Of a stretch of DNA of 8,320 bases, positions 6,589 to 8,320 are shown piece after piece. Every line of letters starts with the position of its first letter. Position 1 is the first letter of the stretch. The position numbers were made by a program, and so were the translations under genes. The notes below the pieces were generated by a model, which saw only the letters and a program-made list of their open reading frames with translations, did no database searches and had not been told where the DNA came from. Location: NCBI GenBank assembly GCA_021205375.1, contig JAJPXR010000130.1:1-8320 (forward strand). The letters are read 5' to 3'. This stretch comes from Clostridiales bacterium. Its GTDB lineage: Bacteria; Bacillota; Clostridia; Oscillospirales; Oscillospiraceae.

Positions 6589-6622
6589 CCCCTGGCGAAG
6601 CCCTCTTTGCCAGGGGATTTTT
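6589..6622 (+). terminator. Intrinsic terminator after the L,D-transpeptidase gene
   Basis: CCCCTGGC (6589-6596) pairs perfectly with GCCAGGGG (6609-6616) around a 12-base loop, followed by ATTTTT (6617-6622). It lies 12 bases after the stop codon and ends the lipoprotein-transpeptidase transcript. No good promoter fits between it and the nitroreductase start at 6648, so that gene may rely on read-through or on a promoter I cannot recognise. Confidence 0.87.
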
Positions 6623-6647
6623 CGTGATATGGTGACAGGAGGAACTT

Positions 6648-7409
6648 ATGGAACACTACAACGAAACCAGAGAGCGGCTTTACGCCAACGCTCCCGCGGC
6701 GGTACAGGAACTCTTTGACCGAAAATCGGTCCGGGCTTTTCAGGACCGGCCCATCGACCCTCAGACCAGGGAACTGATCCTCTGCGCGGCGGCGGAGGCC
6801 CCCAGCGCCGGGTGTCAGCAGCTCTACACGGTGCTGGACATCACCGACCAGGCGCTGAAAGAGCGGCTGGCGGTCACCTGCGACAACCAGCCCTTCATCG
6901 CCCAGGCGCCGCTGGTGCTGATCTTCTGCGCGGACTGCAAAAAGTGGCTGGACTGCTACGAGACGGCGGGGTGCGAGCACCGGCAGCCGGGGGTGGGCGA
7001 CCTGATGCTGGCGGTGGTGGACGCCTCTGTCGCCGCCCAGAACGCCGTCACCGCCGCCTGGAGCCTGGGGGTGGGTTCCTGCTACATCGGGGACATTTTG
7101 GAGCAGTACGAGCAACACCGGGAGCTGCTGAACCTGCCCGACTACGTCCTCCCGGCGGCCATGGTGGTCTTCGGCTACCCCACCGAGCAGCAGCTCCGGC
7201 GGCCCAAGCCCCTCCGGTTCGGCCAGGGGTATACCGTCTGCGAAAACACCTACCCGACAGAGCGGGACTGCCGGGGGATGCTGGACCAGCGCCGGGGAGC
7301 CCTGGATTACGAGACCTGGACGGCCCGGTTCTGTGACCACAAATACAACTCTGATTTTTCCAGGGAGATGACCCGCTCTGTGGAGGAGTATCTGAACCAG
7401 TACCGCTGA
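6648..7409 (+). CDS. Nitroreductase-family flavoprotein (NfsA-like length)
   Basis: A 253-residue member of the nitroreductase family: FMN-containing, usually dimeric, cytoplasmic enzymes that use NAD(P)H to reduce nitro compounds, quinones or flavins. Family marks are RKSVRAF (25-31), where the Arg/Lys-Ser-x-Arg motif contacts the FMN phosphate; APSAGCQQ (51-58), equivalent to the usual APSAxNxQ; the helix DASVAAQNAVTAAWSLGVGSCYIGDI (from 125), with the GxGxxxIG end; and VVFGYPTE (173-180) before a C-terminal extension to 253. That extension and overall length resemble the NfsA/FRP branch more than the short NfsB branch, but the true substrate is unknown. AGGAGG at 6637-6642 lies 5 bases before the ATG, so the start is secure. 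It follows a strong terminator by 25 bases and shows no clear promoter. No canonical terminator is visible after it. It contains nine or so cysteines, including several in the middle (94, 97, 103, 109), a CxxC pair among them. Confidence 0.9.
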   Translation: MEHYNETRERLYANAPAAVQELFDRKSVRAFQDRPIDPQTRELILCAAAEAPSAGCQQLYTVLDITDQALKERLAVTCDNQPFIAQAPLVLIFCADCKKWLDCYETAGCEHRQPGVGDLMLAVVDASVAAQNAVTAAWSLGVGSCYIGDILEQYEQHRELLNLPDYVLPAAMVVFGYPTEQQLRRPKPLRFGQGYTVCENTYPTERDCRGMLDQRRGALDYETWTARFCDHKYNSDFSREMTRSVEEYLNQYR

Positions 7410-7412
7410 GCG

Positions 7413-7430
7413 AAAAAACGGCCTTCGCCG
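7413..7430 (-). terminator. Weak leftward hairpin with T-run after the nitroreductase
   Basis: On the minus strand CGGC-GAAG-GCCG (complement of 7430-7419) is followed by six T (complement of 7418-7413). The stem is only four base pairs, so it is a poor terminator; if real it would stop antisense transcription running into the nitroreductase gene. For rightward transcription there is no T-run next to it. The remainder of 7431-7493 is AT-rich with no feature I can support. Confidence 0.25.
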
Positions 7431-7493
7431 CAGGGCAAAAGGGCGCTTGAATGACATATTTTTGGGAGTTTTCAAAAAATTTATGGTTCCCTC

Positions 7494-7522
7494 TTTCCAA
7501 ACAGGGGAAAATGGTTTAGAAT
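7494..7522 (+). promoter_or_regulatory. Promoter for pyrH
   Basis: TTTCCA (7494-7499) and TAGAAT (7517-7522) are 17 bases apart; the hexamers match consensus at 4 of 6 and 5 of 6 positions. The start is predicted near 7529, leaving a leader of about 80 bases. The promoter fits the idea that pyrH heads its own transcription unit here. Confidence 0.6.
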
Positions 7523-7533
7523 AGTTACATCAA

Positions 7534-7556
7534 GCATCTGCGGCAGCCGCAGATGC
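7534..7556 (+). promoter_or_regulatory. Perfect 10-bp hairpin at the 5' end of the pyrH leader
   Basis: GCATCTGCGG (7534-7543) pairs exactly with CCGCAGATGC (7547-7556) around CAG; TCAA (7530-7533) and TTGA (7559-7562) can add four more pairs after a two-base bulge. It begins within about five bases of the predicted transcription start. The bases after it (GTTTGAAAAAAG) are A-rich rather than T-rich, so it is not a terminator for rightward transcription. It may protect the mRNA 5' end or be an operator; as a DNA palindrome it could also bind a dimeric regulator. Confidence 0.6.
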
Positions 7557-7608
7557 GTTTGAAAAAAGAACGAAACCCAAAATAACAATACTTGAGGAGC
7601 TGGTAAAC

Positions 7609-8320
7609 ATGGCAACACCCCAATACAAACGTGTCCTCCTGAAAATCAGCGGCGAGGCCCTGGCCGGGGACAAAAAGCAGGGCTTGGATTTTGATGTGAT
7701 CGGCGAGGTCTGCGACGCCATCAAGGAATGTGTGCCCCTGGGCGTCCAGATGAGCGTAGTCGTCGGCGGCGGCAACTTCTGGCGGGGCAAAAAGGACGGC
7801 GCCGAGAACATGGTCCGGGTCCGGGCAGACCACATGGGGATGCTGGCCACCACCATCAACGCCCTGGCTGTGGCCGACGTGCTGGAGCAGAAGGAGGTCC
7901 CCGTTCGGGTGCAGACCGCCATCGAGATGCGGGCCATCGCCGAGCCTTATATCCGCTCCAAGGCCATCCGCCACCTGGAAAAGGGCCGTGTGGTCATCTT
8001 CGGCTGCGGCACCGGCAACCCCTTCTTCTCCACGGACACGGCGGCAGTGCTGCGGGCGGCGGAGATCGACGCGGACGTCATCCTGCTGGCCAAGAACGTG
8101 GACGGCGTTTACACCGCCGACCCCGTGGTGGACCCCACCGCCACCCGCTACGACTCCATCTCCTACGACGACGTGCTGTCCCAGCACCTGGGGGTGATGG
8201 ACTTCACCGCCACGTCCCTTTCCATGGACAACCACATTCCGGTGCTGCTCTTCGCCCTGAAGGACCCCAAGAACATCGTCCGGGCGGTCATGGGCGAGAA
8301 AATCGGCACGGTGGTCAGCT
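7609..8320 (+). CDS. pyrH: UMP kinase (PyrH), 3' end cut by the window edge
   Basis: PyrH phosphorylates UMP to UDP with ATP, an essential step of pyrimidine nucleotide synthesis; the bacterial enzyme is a cytoplasmic hexamer of the amino-acid-kinase fold, typically activated by GTP and inhibited by UTP. The 237 whole codons visible show KISGEAL (12-18), the glycine loop GGGNFWRG (53-60), DHMGMLATTINALA (74-87), GTGNPFFSTDTAA (134-146) for UMP binding, and KNVDGVYTADP (162-172). The frame is open to the last base and ends at IGTVVS, which is at or just short of the usual C-terminus near residue 238-240, so only a few codons are missing. GAGGAG (7594-7599) lies 9 bases before the ATG. It has a candidate promoter and leader hairpin. 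In many bacteria pyrH follows rpsB-tsf and precedes frr; here a nitroreductase is upstream instead, so a pyrH-frr operon may begin at this promoter. Confidence 0.97.
   Translation, partial: MATPQYKRVLLKISGEALAGDKKQGLDFDVIGEVCDAIKECVPLGVQMSVVVGGGNFWRGKKDGAENMVRVRADHMGMLATTINALAVADVLEQKEVPVRVQTAIEMRAIAEPYIRSKAIRHLEKGRVVIFGCGTGNPFFSTDTAAVLRAAEIDADVILLAKNVDGVYTADPVVDPTATRYDSISYDDVLSQHLGVMDFTATSLSMDNHIPVLLFALKDPKNIVRAVMGEKIGTVVS

Noticed and set aside
7426..7465. Rightward terminator for the nitroreductase
   Set aside because: The possible CGCC/GGCG stem is four base pairs and the T-run at about 7459-7463 is too far from it.
6069..7475. 468-codon minus-strand frame with Pro/Glu-rich repeats
   Set aside because: The Pro/Glu repeats are the complement of the Ser/Gly codons of the transpeptidase tail, and the rest is antisense to the nitroreductase; there is no independent coding evidence.
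7525..8235. 236-codon frame antisense to pyrH
   Set aside because: PyrH on the plus strand is unmistakable; the antisense product has no recognisable features.
1..8320. A defence, toxin-antitoxin, phage or other novel multi-gene system
   Set aside because: All six genes are accounted for by metabolic or envelope families or by a single unknown lipoprotein; no nuclease, transposase, integrase, reverse transcriptase or small paired genes were seen.

Overview
The window is chromosomal DNA from a GC-rich, Gram-positive-type bacterium. Strong AGGAGG-type ribosome sites, sigma-A-like promoters, a lipobox lipoprotein, a membrane-anchored L,D-transpeptidase of the PG4-YkuD type and a bacterial PyrH all point to the Bacillota. 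The GC-rich codon use and the GC-rich intergenic palindromes suggest an Oscillospiraceae-like gut Clostridia member. That placement is inference; no rRNA or other phylogenetic marker was analysed.

Layout. Positions 1-264 hold no gene. They contain a possible leftward terminator (64-93), a cluster of GC-rich hairpins (141-236) that looks like a dispersed extragenic repeat, and five 7-bp tandem units (241-275) that run into the 3' end of the first gene. An alpha/beta hydrolase of the monoacylglycerol-lipase type lies on the minus strand (265-1164). The tripeptidase gene pepT (1255-2478) diverges from it, and the 90-bp gap contains two opposed sigma-A-like promoters whose -10 boxes overlap.

Downstream on the plus strand, a promoter at 2530-2558 drives a 572-residue acidic lipoprotein of unknown function (2629-4347). 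Fifty-four bases later comes a 724-residue L,D-transpeptidase (4402-6576) with a transmembrane anchor, PG4-like region, YkuD catalytic domain, Ig-like (Big_2-type) domain and a 154-residue Ser/Gly tail. A clear intrinsic terminator at 6589-6622 ends this two-gene unit. A nitroreductase-family flavoprotein gene (6648-7409) follows. A 199-bp gap then carries a promoter and a perfect 10-bp hairpin at the predicted 5' end of the message for pyrH (UMP kinase, 7609 to the window edge, only the last few codons missing).

The genes do not form one pathway. The best functional pair is the lipoprotein plus L,D-transpeptidase, both predicted to act outside the membrane in the envelope. PepT (peptide turnover), the hydrolase (probably lipid or ester) and the nitroreductase look like independent housekeeping or accessory metabolic genes. 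PyrH probably begins a separate operon that continues beyond the window. I found no defence system, mobile-element gene, CRISPR array, tRNA or rRNA. The more unusual items are the repeats next to the hydrolase stop, the interlocked divergent promoters, the low-complexity tail of the transpeptidase and the unrecognised acidic lipoprotein.
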